Assembly (NCBI RefSeq): GCF_014898055.3
Contig: NW_023602073.1
Span: forward strand, 21,871,784 to 21,935,783
Origin: Talpa occidentalis
Taxonomy: Eukaryota > Chordata > Mammalia > Eulipotyphla > Talpidae
Reading direction: 5' to 3'
Length of the DNA: 64,000 nucleotides
Below are positions 47,939 to 58,119 of the stretch, piece by piece. Position 1 is the first letter of the stretch; every line of letters begins with the position of its first letter. Position numbers and translations under genes: made by a program. The notes under the pieces were generated by a model. It made no database searches. It saw nothing but the letters and a program-made list of their open reading frames with translations, and had not been told where the DNA came from.

Positions 47939-48222
47939 ATTTTTTTAGATTTATTTATTTATGCATACAAGAACTGGGGTACAAGCCAGAGTTGTGGGGG
48001 GTGAGAGGATTCACCAGAGACAGAGTGGGGAACAGAACAGGTGGATTGACTGAAATATACTGCTGAGGGGAGCAGTATATTTAATATTAAATACAGTATA
48101 TTTAATACTCAGCAGTAAATATACTGCTGAGGCGAGACTGCGCCATGTGGGTAGCTCCCTGGCCGGGGCTGTGGCAAGTGTCATAGGTTGCATCTTAACC
48201 CTTTGCGCCACCAGGGAGGCCC
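47939..48222 (-). mobile_element. tRNA-derived T+ SINE with an internal palindromic rearrangement
   Basis: Reverse copy bounded by AAAAGGACATGT (47927-47938 and 48223-48234). Its middle (48057-48132) is replaced by an AT-rich inverted repeat; see the separate entry. The usual body sequence between ACTGCTGAGG and CGCCATGTGGG is partly missing. Confidence 0.9.
48057..48132. repeat. Inverted repeat and local duplication inside a SINE
   Basis: AGCAGTATATTTA (48071-48083) and its exact reverse complement TAAATATACTGCT (48116-48128) form a 13-bp stem around a 32-nt AT-rich loop. ATACTGCTGAGG also occurs twice as a direct repeat (48057-48068 and 48121-48132). This looks like a template-switch or hairpin-repair product. 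Confidence 0.85.
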
Positions 48223-48409
48223 AAAAGGACATGTTTTTGTGACCTCTAACAAAGAAAGGCTAATGATAAAGAAAGCTTTTCTAAGGCATTTTTTTTTAAA
48301 CTATGAGAACCCCAGGAGAAACAGACAGTGGTCAAGATTGGATAGTTTCCAGGCCAAAAAAAAAAAAGGAAATAATCCATAAACATGTGGGGAGAATGCT
48401 CTTTCATAA

Positions 48410-49060
48410 ATAAAATGCAAATGAAAACCATAATGACTTGTCATTGGTTGTCTATTGACAAAGATTTGGAATTTTGCTGGAACACAGCATTGATGAGGTT
48501 TTGAGGAAACTGGCTGTTCCTACCATGTTAATGGGGCTGAAAGTGGTGCAACCCCCTTGCAGGGCAATTTGTCAATAGCTATTTAAAGGGAAAATGTGTA
48601 TCTCTTTGACCGAGCAGTTTCATCCTAGGTGTATATCCTAAGGGGATGTTCTTCCAACTGCAGTACAAAAAGTACCAGGATGTGCGTTGCAGGATTGTCC
48701 CAAACTGGAAAACATTTCTCATTACCAATTTAAGGAACTGGTGAAATTAATTAGGTTACAACCAACATGGATACGACTAAGCAGTTACGAAGTGACCTGA
48801 TGGGTGTCTGTGCTGTCGTGGGTAAATCGTGTGGGACAGCAGGATACACTGGCTGTGGGGTCTTCAGTTAAAGGTCTTTAAATGTGTACCCAGGTGTGGG
48901 TGCTGGAACTTGCAGGAACATTCAGGAACGTTCAGAAGACTTTATGCTTAAACGGTAGCTTTACGTCTAGGTAGCTGGTCAGGCTGGAGAGCTGGGGTAT
49001 GAAAAAGTATGTCATTTTTCACCTTGTCTGCTTACATTCTGCTTGAGAGATTTTTTCCCC
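48410..49060 (+). mobile_element. Old L1 3' region
   Basis: CATTGATGAGGTTTTGAGG, AATGGGGCTGAAAGTGG, CATCCTAGGTGTATATCC, GGATTGTCCCAAACTGG and AGGAACTGGTGAAATTAATT follow the order of an old L1 3' end. Diverged. Confidence 0.6.
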
Positions 49061-49213
49061 CATTAGTATCTATTAATTTATAATTTAAGCAGAGTTTACA
49101 AAAAGGAAAAAAAATCACAAAAAGAAAAAATGAAGGAAGGAAGCAGAGAGGAGAGGAGAGAGGATGAAGGAGGAAGGGAGAAAGAAACCCCTTTTCATTC
49201 TTTTGAGTAGTGG

Positions 49214-49321
49214 AACCCTAGACCTGTTTCCATGGAGATGGATATGAACATATTTTAAAACTTTAGCAACCCTAGACCTGTTTCCATGGAGATGGATATG
49301 AACATATTTTAAAACTTTAGC
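49214..49321. repeat. Exact 54-bp tandem duplication
   Basis: Two identical 54-bp copies (49214-49267 and 49268-49321), each beginning AACCCTAGACC and ending AACTTTAGC, followed by AACC of a third. No mismatch is visible between the copies. Confidence 0.95.
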
Positions 49322-49390
49322 AACCTTACCCAAATTTTTAGCAATTTTATCCAAGCACTCACTTGTTGCTTCTTTTAGAAATGAAACCAG

Positions 49391-49628
49391 GGCCTCCCTG
49401 GTGGCTTTGGCGAGTTAAGTCTCAGCACTACCACTGCAATGGCCTGAGTTCAATCCCTGCCAGACAGCAGACCTCTCGTGTCTGGCCCACTGCTCCCCTC
49501 AGCAGTGTATTTCAGTCAGACTGCCTGTTCTGTTCCCCACTCTGTCTCTGGTGAATCCTCTCACCCCCTACACCTCTGGTCTACATGCCCGCTCTTCTAT
49601 GCAAAAATAAAATAAATAAAATCTTTTA
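49391..49628 (+). mobile_element. tRNA-derived T+ SINE, older subfamily
   Basis: Forward copy with a decayed head (GGTGGCTTTGGCGAG) and several small deletions in the body. Perfect 14-bp target duplication AGAAATGAAACCAG (49377-49390 and 49629-49642). Confidence 0.92.
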
Positions 49629-50169
49629 AGAAATGAAACCAGCACCTACCATACCAGCCTGGATGATCTTTGGTCTTTGCACTTTGCAAACACAATCAGG
49701 ATGAAGCTCTTCTGGGAACCCCAGCCCAGGAGCTCTGGGAAGCAGACAGTGCTTCCTGTCATAATACACAATTTTGTATATTGCCACCGTTTTTGTCTCT
49801 GCCCCCAGATCCCTCAGTGATAGGAGACTTATAAGACCACAGATAGGACAGAGAAGGCCCCTGGTTCTGCAGAGAGGAGGCTGACGGGGGTCCAGATGCC
49901 TTCTCCTGCCTCAGGGCCCATTGGGACTGGGGAGAGCTCAGCGGGTGGGGGGGGCCTTGTCACCAGTGCTTGTGAGATTTTACTGAATTAAATATCCCTG
50001 TTTCTTCCCCTTAACATTATTCCAATAACGGATGAGAAGCCACCTTCAATTCACTTTTACCTATTCTTAAAAGTAATGCTGTTGGAAGCATCTTTTAAAA
50101 GGTGGCCGCAGAAGATTTTTTAAAAGAACTGTTTTCTTTTCATGGAGACACATTCCAAGGGCTTGAAAG

Positions 50170-50204
50170 ACCATGTAGATGCAGAAGGACCATGTAGATG
50201 CAGA
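50170..50204. repeat. Short tandem duplication
   Basis: ACCATGTAGATGCAGA occurs at 50170-50185 and 50189-50204 (period 19). Confidence 0.9.
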
Positions 50205-50384
50205 CAGAGCCACATTTGCAAGTGGACAAAATCCTCCAGGGTAAACCGAATTTGGGGGGGTTGCTCATCCTCCCTCCCACCCTGTGCCTACCCCCACCCT
50301 GAACTCTGCAGCTCTGACTGAAAACGACTGGATATTCTACTACTACTCGACAGTTTAAATATTAACGAGCTTGTGAAGCTGCCA

Positions 50385-50640
50385 GGGTAAAAGCCTGGAG
50401 CCTGTAATAAGAGGCAAGCCTCGGCTGGATTCGGTAATTATTTCTTACGCAACCCCGGGGCCTCAGTCAGAACTTTCTGGAGATTACACACTTCCAGCGG
50501 CTCTGACATGAGGGCCCTGCTCGGCCAGGGTTGCATAGACCTTTTCATAGCATCATAATTAGTCATTAAGCAGCAGAACAAAGGGCCTTTCTGACCACGG
50601 CGCAACTCTGATATTGGATTTATTGGCTTTTAGGAAAGGA
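50385..50640. promoter_or_regulatory. Candidate conserved noncoding element
   Basis: Repeat-free, with GGTAATTATTTCTTACGC, CATAATTAGTCATTAAGC and TATTGGATTTATTGG homeobox-like cores and retained CpGs. About 16.5 kb past FOXQ1. Confidence 0.3.
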
Positions 50641-51055
50641 GAGCTTCCTTGCACCCCTGTGCCGCCCCCCCACAGCAGGAATGGGGTCGGAGGGAAGTTG
50701 GGAGGCGGGGAGGAGGTAGGTCAAGCTTGTGGCAGAAGGAGACTTGGGGGAGAATGTTTGCTCTGCTGTCTCTGCTGCTGTGTTTCAGTCCCCCAAGCAC
50801 ACACACACACACTCCAAGACACTCCATCCACATGGCCAGATCACCAGGCTCACCTATTGGGACCGTCCCTCCTTGGCCCTTCAGCTTCCTGGGGCTTCTC
50901 CTGTGGCCACGACACCCCCCGCTGTGTCACACGTTGCACTTTCCCCTGGGACTAAATATCAGGGTTCTGAAGTCTGGTAGCCCTGATTCCTTCTGACTAG
51001 ACTCCAACTTGGAACCTGGATCAGAAGGGGTGAAAACTAATCTTTGAAAGAATCT

Positions 51056-51130
51056 CAGTTGAGGTCTACCAGTTTTCCAGTTGAAGAAACTGAGGCCAGA
51101 GAAGCCAAGAACTGAGCTTCCTTATAGCAT
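51056..51130 (+). repeat. MIR-like fragment
   Basis: CCAGTTGAAGAAACTGAGGCC followed by AGAGAAGCCAAG matches the MIR core. Confidence 0.4.
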
Positions 51131-51937
51131 TCCTGACCCTCCTGCAGGCACTTGGCTTCACCTTTATTCTTGGAGTCCAGCCTGACCTCACCCGCTGTCT
51201 CTGCTCCTACCTGGAATCCAACCTGTTTGTATTCTTGGAGAACTGCCTGGCGTGTGGGCTCCAGATAACCGTGGCGACACTGCAGCCTGCAGGTGAGTTT
51301 GAAGACAACAGCGGTGCACCTGGCTGGAGCTATCCTGACAGGAAGAGGCCCAGCCTCCATTCCTCCATAGACAGAGAAGTACCCCAAGACTAGGGGCAGA
51401 TTTGGCCCCAAAGGGGCCAACCTTGAGTTTGAGCAGAAATGATGGAGCCCACAGAGGGAATTGCTCTTCAGAAATACATTTATAACAATTGACCAAGGAT
51501 GAAAAGGCAGAGTCCCAACATATTGCCAAGGTTAAGGCTTTCCTCCTGCACAGCGGAGATGAGGTTCCAAGGATGGGAAAGGACTCATGCATCAGGGGGC
51601 CTCGCCCTCCACCTTCCGCAGCTATTGCTGCTTGTCGGTGGTGCTTGTTGGTCACTAAGAGCTGCTCTCCATCCCGGGGGAAAACACTCCATGTTAAACT
51701 CACTTCCCTTCCATGAGAGTCTGACTAGGTGAGCCCAGAGAAATGCCACAGATGCAGAATAGCCAAGATTTAATCCGCCTCAAAATGGCTTTAGAGCAGT
51801 ATAGAAAAAGGCAGGCTAGTTCCTTGGGTTACAGACAGTCCCCATGGATTAGACAGTGGTCCCCCAAAGGTGCCAGGGAGGGGGTTAACATTGACCCAAC
51901 AAGGAGGTCTGTTGTGACAGATCAAAGAATTCCTTTT

Positions 51938-52214
51938 GGGCCTCCCCGGTGGCGCAGCGGTTGAGCTCTGGGTTGCAAAGCTGCCCGCAGCCTCTGCAGC
52001 GCCAGTTCGATCCCCGGCTACTCCCCGGCCACCGGAGGAGGGTCCCACATGGCGCGCAGACCTCTCCTGCCGCCCACTGCTCCCCTTAGCAGTGTACTTT
52101 GGTCCTTCTGCCTGCTCTGCTCCCCGCTCTGGCTCTGCTGAATTCTTTCAGCCTCCCGCACTTCTGACTGTACCCAGTGCTTGTATAAATAAATAAATAA
52201 ATCTTAAAAAAAAA
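51938..52214 (+). mobile_element. tRNA-derived T+ SINE, younger subfamily
   Basis: Forward copy with younger-subfamily marks: GGCGCGCAGACCTC, CTGACTGTACCCAGTGC and TATAAATAAATAAATAAATC. Target duplication AATTCCTTTT at 51928-51937 and 52215-52224. Confidence 0.93.
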
Positions 52215-52562
52215 AATTCCTTTTCACCATATTTTCCAAAGAATTAGACAGAAACATCTCCAAGTCTCTCTTTAAACATCCCCTTGGCCATGAGCTTTCC
52301 TCTGGCCACCCATGTGAACTTGCAAAACATCCTCCCACTCATTTGCTACCTCCCTTCCCTGCATTATCCCCCTCCCAGGCACCTGTTACAAGTGTTCCAG
52401 ACTCCTCACTCCCCCACTGAGTGAACGCGCAGGGAGTACAGGCATTTCTTCCTGTTTTGTATCCGCAGAACATAGAACAGTGGCTGAGGTACCACCTCAC
52501 CCCCACGAGAATGGCCTTTGAAAATAACCAGTGTTGGTGAGGATGCAGAGGAAAAGGAACCT

Positions 52563-52789
52563 CCAGTAAAACAAGTCAGGATGATAAAAGCAAATATTGG
52601 ACATTCATATAACAGGCATCATGTCATGAAACACCCCCAAACGACAGGACATCAGCAGGCATCCTGGAGGCTCTGGAGTTAGCAATGGAAGGGATTAGGG
52701 GACACAAGGGATGGTGGTGGGAGGAAAATACATACACACATGCATACATACTCATATACATAAGTAAATCAAAACCTTTAAAAAAAAAA
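52563..52789 (+). mobile_element. Unclassified poly-A retro-insertion inside L1
   Basis: A 227-bp segment ends in about 13 A and is flanked by AAAAGGAACCT (52552-52562 and 52790-52800), the signature of L1-mediated retrotransposition. It has no tRNA-like head and does not match the SINE that fills this window. It contains a G-rich stretch (52687-52727) and a CATACA run. It could be another L1 subfamily's 3' end or a copied cellular RNA. Confidence 0.7.
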
Positions 52790-53246
52790 AAAAGGAACCT
52801 GTACCATACTGGTGGGAATGTAGCCTGGTACAGCTCCTATGGAAACAGTATGACATCCTCTCAATCATTAAAAATAGATCTGTCATATGATCAGCAATTC
52901 CACTCCTAGACATCTATCCAAAGAATGCAAAAACACTCATTCAAAGTAATAAATGAATGCCTATGTTCTCTGCAGCACTATTTACAATAGCAAAGTTATG
53001 GAAATGACCTAAGAGCCCAAGGACAGATGAGTGCATAAGAAGATGTGACTTATATCCACAATGGAATACTACTCAACAATAAAAAAGAGAAAGATGAAAC
53101 CTTGCCATTACCAGCAACATGGGTAGAATTGGAGGGGATGTTGTGAAGGGAAATAAGTAAGAAGGAGAAAGACAAATATCAGGATGATATCACCCATGGG
53201 TGGAATACAGAGAGGTAGAATACAGAGAAACAAAACAAAGGTACAG

Positions 53247-53506
53247 GGTCTCCCTGGTGGCGCAGGCGGTTGAGCGCAGCGCTGTGAAGCTGTCCGCAGC
53301 CTCTGCAGTACCGGATCGATCCTCGCCGGCCTCGGAGCAACCCACATGGCCAGCAGACCTCTCCTGTCTTGCCTGCTGCTCTGTATTTCAGTCAGTCTGC
53401 CTGTTCTGCTCCCCACTCTGTCTCTGGTGAATCCTCTTACCCTTCCGCACATCTGGCCTGTACCCTGGTTCTTGTATAAATAAATAAATCTTAAAAAAAA
53501 AAAACC
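53247..53506 (+). mobile_element. tRNA-derived T+ SINE nested in L1
   Basis: Forward copy with a good head (TGGCGCAGGCGGTTGAGCG). A short deletion has removed CCCCTCAGCAG from the body. Target duplication CAAAGGTACAG and CAAAGGAACAG (53236-53246 and 53507-53517). Confidence 0.9.
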
Positions 53507-53864
53507 CAAAGGAACAGAAAAAGCTAACGCAAAACAAAGACTAAAAATCTGAGTGTAGAACTGAGGCTACCAGAGGGTGAGGGTGGGGTTTAGGGAGCAA
53601 AGAGGGGAAGGGGCCGGATAGAGATGGTGGAGGATGAGGGGGCTTGCACGTGGAGTGGTGACATACATCTGAAGGGGTGTGAACCCATTTCCCTAAATCA
53701 TATGCAGTGTTGTAATCAAATGTTATCGCAATAAAAAACACACTAAATATAATTTAAAATAATTAAAAATAAAATGAGTTTTGGAGGGATGCTTGGAGAG
53801 CTGTTCTTCATGTTAATACTAGAATGTTCATTATGTAAGATAAGAAATTGAAAAATGTAAAAGA

Positions 53865-53945
53865 AAAATAACAGTGCCTGGAATATTATAGACTGTCAAT
53901 AGACAGTCGCTGGATGAATGAATGAATAAATGAATGAATGAAGGC
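53865..53945 (+). repeat. L2/MIR 3' end with (TGAA)n
   Basis: ACAGTGCCTGGAATATTATAG and TGGATGAATGAATGAATAAATG follow the end of L2-type elements with their TGAA repeat. Confidence 0.5.
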
Positions 53946-54279
53946 TTAATTAACGAATGTGAAGCCCACATAAACCCAGGAGAGTTGGGAAAAATATTAG
54001 ATGACAAAGTCAACCACCAAAATTATCTTGGCAGGTGAGAACAACAGTCTGAAGCTAGCAAGATGGAATCTAACAGGAGATGTAAATCAAGCCCACACTT
54101 AGATTTCAGAAAAACAATTGCACAAGGACAAGATGGGAAAGATAAGGTAGCTACAAAATAGCACGTGCAAAATGATAGGGTCTCGGATGACAACCAGCGC
54201 TGTCAAAAATAAGCCCAGCCTGTCAATAATGTGTCATCACCCATTAAAATAATCATACTTTTCAGTATCAAGTGTCCCC

Positions 54280-54560
54280 GTATACATCCCTTCATTTGAA
54301 CTCACATCTTTCTGGACATACCTACAGAACATGGGAAGGAGGTTCCTGTCACAGCCTGGCTGTGAGAACAGAGATGAGAAATCATCTAGATGCCCAGCAA
54401 CAGGGAACTAGCTAAACAAATGTCAGGGAGGAGAGCCATGCCAAGCAAGACAAACCAGGTACACTGAGAGCAGCCTCTAAGGCACGGGGGTGTTGGGGGG
54501 AAAGAGAGAGATTTCCAATTTCTTTTAATGCCACATTTTGATAGGTTTAATTTAGAACTT
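54280..54560 (+). mobile_element. Possible old L1 3' fragment
   Basis: AGATGCCCAGCAACAGGGAACTAGC and the purine-rich AAAGAGAGAGATTTCC resemble an old L1 3' region. Weak and diverged. Confidence 0.35.
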
Positions 54561-54872
54561 TGCTCCCATGGTAACCTTGGTCCGTTAACTTGGGCATCAT
54601 CTGGGAGTCAGACATCGAGTGGCACACTTATTTCTTACACAGAAGCTGCATTTTAACAAGATTCCCAAATGATGTCTTTTTAGAAGCGCTGCTTTGGGGG
54701 ACAAATTGAACCTCACCCACCTCACTTGCCCACACCCTGAGGAGGCCTTGGCCCTCCCTCTTCCCACCGATTTCCTTGTTCCAGAGGCCAGAGATCTCAT
54801 GTAACATTTTAACCTCAGGATACTGGGTTTTAAAGGCACTTCCTCCTTCATGCCTCAAAAGTGCCCCTGCGG

Positions 54873-55144
54873 CCTCCCTGGTGGCACAGGGGTTAAAGTC
54901 TCAGTGCTATCAAGTTATGGCCAGCCACTGCAGCATGAGTTCGATCCCCAGCCAGGGTGCTGACCCATATGGCACAGCAGACCTCTCCTGTCTCACCTGC
55001 TGCTCCCCTCAGCAGTGTATTTCAGTCGATCCACCTATTCTGGTCCCCTCTCGGTCTCTGGTGAATCCTCTCACCCCCTCACCTCTGGCCTACACCCAGA
55101 TCTTGTATGCAAAAATAACTAAAATAAATCTTAAAAAAAAAAAA
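54873..55144 (+). mobile_element. tRNA-derived T+ SINE, older subfamily
   Basis: Forward copy from GCGGCCTCCCTGGTGGCAC through GAGTTCGATCCCC to AAATAAATCTT and an A run. No clear target duplication. Confidence 0.88.
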
Positions 55145-55949
55145 TTGCACGTGGCTAAGCTAACACCAATGTCAGCTGATTTTGCTTGGCCAGACAACTT
55201 ACCACAGGGACACCTATAGGTGCAAGCAATTGGCTCTTGTTCAACCAGGCTGCTCAGGCCAGGATGCCCGCCACGGCCAGTCCCTAACGGCTGGTAGTAA
55301 TTTTCACCACCTAAGGGTCCAGTCCAGTTGATAGAATCCAAACTTCAGCTGCATCATCCCCCCTAAGAATATACAATGGGCAAGGTTAACCTCAAAATCA
55401 CCCCAGGATTCTTTCCAAATTCAAGATCACTGAGCCACAGCACGACATGTGTCAGAATTAGGTAACTGATGAGGTTATCAGGCCATCCTGACATCGGGGT
55501 GAACCTACCCAGAACAGAGCTGGGGGCTGCTCGTCTCCCCTTCCTAAACTCAGGGTGTCCAGCTTGATGGTCTCCCTCAGTCACATGGGCAGACTCACTC
55601 CAGCCCCTCAGCCCAGTCTCTGTTCCCTGCTGGGGAATACTGCTCAGCTTGTGACCCTGTCCTGCCAGCATGTCAGAGCAGAAGCAAAGCACAGGTGTCT
55701 GCATCATGCTGTATGGAGTTTGGGTGGGATTTTGTCCTTGCCTTGAAGTCACTGAAGGGAAGAGGAGTTCACACTGTCCACAGGGCTGCTCAAGGCTGCT
55801 CCCAGAATCCCCTCTCATTGGCCACACTCTGCATAATCTGAAGCCCAGGGGTCAAAAAGCCCCTGCTGTGGAAGACAGATCACTCCAAGAAAAATGCAAA
55901 AACCTTCCTGATCCATTTCCTAAATAATCAAGGTCTGTGATCATAAAGA
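55145..55949. other. Intergenic, unique
   Basis: The 154-codon reverse frame at 55363-55827 shows no domain. Nothing else recognised. Confidence 0.5.
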
Positions 55950-56275
55950 GTGGCACTCAGTTCATGGAAGATAAAAATCCCGAGGTCACGAAGCTTTAGA
56001 AGACACAAGTAAAATGCTCAGTCGGGATGTGTGGAGGCAAGGATAATGCATTTTTGCTGTAAACGCTTCTGAATGTTTTTCACGCTTATCTTTGGCACAT
56101 ACTGACTGCATTGCTGCCATCACAAAAAAATCACTTTTTTTACCCTTACGATTTGACTAAATATTCTAAAATTGGAATGTGTCTTACAACTGATATACAT
56201 ATTTATTGTGTGTCATTTCCTTTCTTTCTGAATAACTATGAAAGTTTTATGAAAAGCAATTAAATTGATGATGCA
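55950..56275. promoter_or_regulatory. Candidate conserved noncoding element
   Basis: Repeat-free, with retained CpGs (CCCGAGGTCACGAAGC, TGTAAACGCTTC, TTTTTCACGC) and a forkhead-type TGTAAAC near 56059. Weak. Confidence 0.25.
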
Positions 56276-56423
56276 TCCACCCCCCCCAAAAAAAAAGTAC
56301 CCCTACCTGCCACCACTATATCCCCCACCCACCATCTACTTCCCAGTACCACTTAACTCCCTTCCTCTTTTTCATACCTCCAAGATCTAGTCTCTTTTTC
56401 CCAGTGTTATTAGTAAATCAATT

Positions 56424-56579
56424 TGGATGGATAGATGAATGGATGGATTTATGGATGTATGTATGTATGGATGGATGCATGGGGGGTGGATGTATGGATG
56501 CATGAATGGATGGGTAGAAGGAAGAATGGATGAGGGATGACTGCATTCATGGATGGATGGATGAGTGGATGGATGGATG

Positions 56580-56641
<62 letters not shown>
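56424..56641. repeat. Compound (GGAT)n/(GTAT)n/(GATA)n microsatellite
   Basis: About 155 bp of imperfect GGAT, GTAT and GAAT units, then about 15 perfect GATA units (56581-56641). Likely highly polymorphic. Confidence 0.95.
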
Positions 56642-56642
<1 letters not shown>

Positions 56643-56770
56643 CACTGTATACATTTAAGGTATATAGCATCATGGTTCAACTTAATATATTATGAAATGA
56701 TTACCACAATTGGTTAACTTAGCATCCCTCATTTCATATAAGCACAAGAAAAGGAAAAATATTTTATCTT

Positions 56771-57032
56771 GGGGCCTCCCTGGTGGTGCAAGGGGTTAAG
56801 ACACAACCTATGAAGCTATCCACAGCCACTGCACCACAAGTTCGATCCCCAGCCTGGGAGCAACCCACATGGCGCAGCAGACCTCTCCTGACTCGCCCGC
56901 TGCTCCCCTCAGCAGCGTATTTCAGTTATTCTGCCCCTTCTGTTCCCCCACTGTCTCTGGTGAATCCTCTCACCTCCCTGCACCTCTGGCTTGTACCCCA
57001 GTTCTTGTATGCATAAATAAATCTTTAAAAAA
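56771..57032 (+). mobile_element. tRNA-derived T+ SINE
   Basis: Forward copy from GGGGCCTCCCTGGTGGTGC to GCATAAATAAATC plus an A run. It abuts the reverse-strand L1 fragment that follows. Target duplication not evident. Confidence 0.9.
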
Positions 57033-57033
57033 A

Positions 57034-58112
57034 AGTTTCCTCTTGTGATAAGAACTCTTAGGTCTAGTGTCTTACCAACATTCCGTTTGTCACATAGCTA
57101 TGTCAGCTATAATCATCATGTTGTACATTACATCCCCAGCACTTATATATAACTGAAAGTTTGCTCCTTTTGACCTCTTCCCTACAATTCCCCTTCCCTA
57201 ACCACCTGCCTCTGAGACCACAGTCTTCTCTATTTTCCTATCAGATTGGGTTTTATCCTGTTTTTTAGATTGCAAGTATAAGTGAGATTATACAGTATTT
57301 GTCTTTCCCTGCCTGACTTAATTCATTCGGGGCAATGCTCTCAAGCTTCACCCATTTGTCCCAAATGGCAGGATAGCATTGTTTTTATGGCTGAATAATG
57401 GTCCATTGTGTACATATACACATATATCACATTTTCTTTATTCATCCATTGATGGACACTTTGATTGTTTTTGTGTCTTGACTACCATCAACAAGGCTGC
57501 TATGAACATGGGGATGCAGATATCTTTTCAAGAGGGTGTTTTTGTTTCCCTTGGATATATTCCCAGAAGTGGAATTGCTGGGTCACATGGTAGATCTATT
57601 TTTAATTTCTTGAGGAACAACTGTCCATAGTGGCTACACTAATTTACATTCCCACCAACAGTGCAAAGGGTTTTCTTTTCTCCACATCCTCACCAGCATT
57701 TATCTGGTTATCTCTTGTCTTCTTGATGATGGTCATTCTAATGCATGAGGTGCTAGCTCATTGCCGTTTTGTCTTGTGACTAGTGATTTTCCTAGTGGCT
57801 AGTGATTTTGAGCATCTTCTTATGTACCTGTTGATCATTCCTATATTTTCTTTGGAAATATGTCTACCCAAGTGCTTTGCCCACTTTTAAATGCATTATT
57901 TGAGTTTTTCACTTTCAAGTGAATGAGTTGTTAATATAATTGGATATTAACTCCTTGTCAGCTATCGGTCTGCAAATAATTTTCTTATTTCCTAGGTTGT
58001 TTTTTTTTTTTCATTGTGTTGTTTATTCCTTTTGCTGTGCAGAAACATTTTAGTTTGATAGAGGCTCACGTGTTTGTTTTTAACTTTGTTGTTTGTGTTT
58101 TAGATGTCAATC
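57034..58112 (-). mobile_element. L1 fragment in reverse, about 1.1 kb
   Basis: Reverse L1 landmarks in order: TGTACATTACATCCCCAG, TTGATGGACACTTTGATTG, GCTATGAACATGGGGATGC, CCAGAAGTGGAATTGCTGGG, CATTCCCACCAACAGTGC, CTTTTGCTGTGCAGAA. Best preserved L1 piece in the window. Contains a small repeat of CTAGTGATTTT (57780-57808). Confidence 0.88.
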
Positions 58113-58119
58113 ATTAGCT

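Larger units (their letters stand above)
49643..51927. other. Intergenic, mostly unique
   Basis: Holds the candidate element at 50385-50640, the 19-bp duplication and a MIR-like fragment. Frames up to 171 codons (51188-51703 reverse) show no domain. Confidence 0.5.
52480..53765 (+). mobile_element. Composite L1 with two nested insertions
   Basis: L1 landmarks: GTACCACCTCACCCCCACGA, GGTGAGGATGCAGAGG, TACCATACTGGTGGGAATG, CCACTCCTAGACATCTATCC, GAATACTACTCAACAATA, then a purine tract (53570-53635) and AT-rich end. Split by an unclassified poly-A insertion (52563-52789) and by a SINE (53247-53506). Confidence 0.85.
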
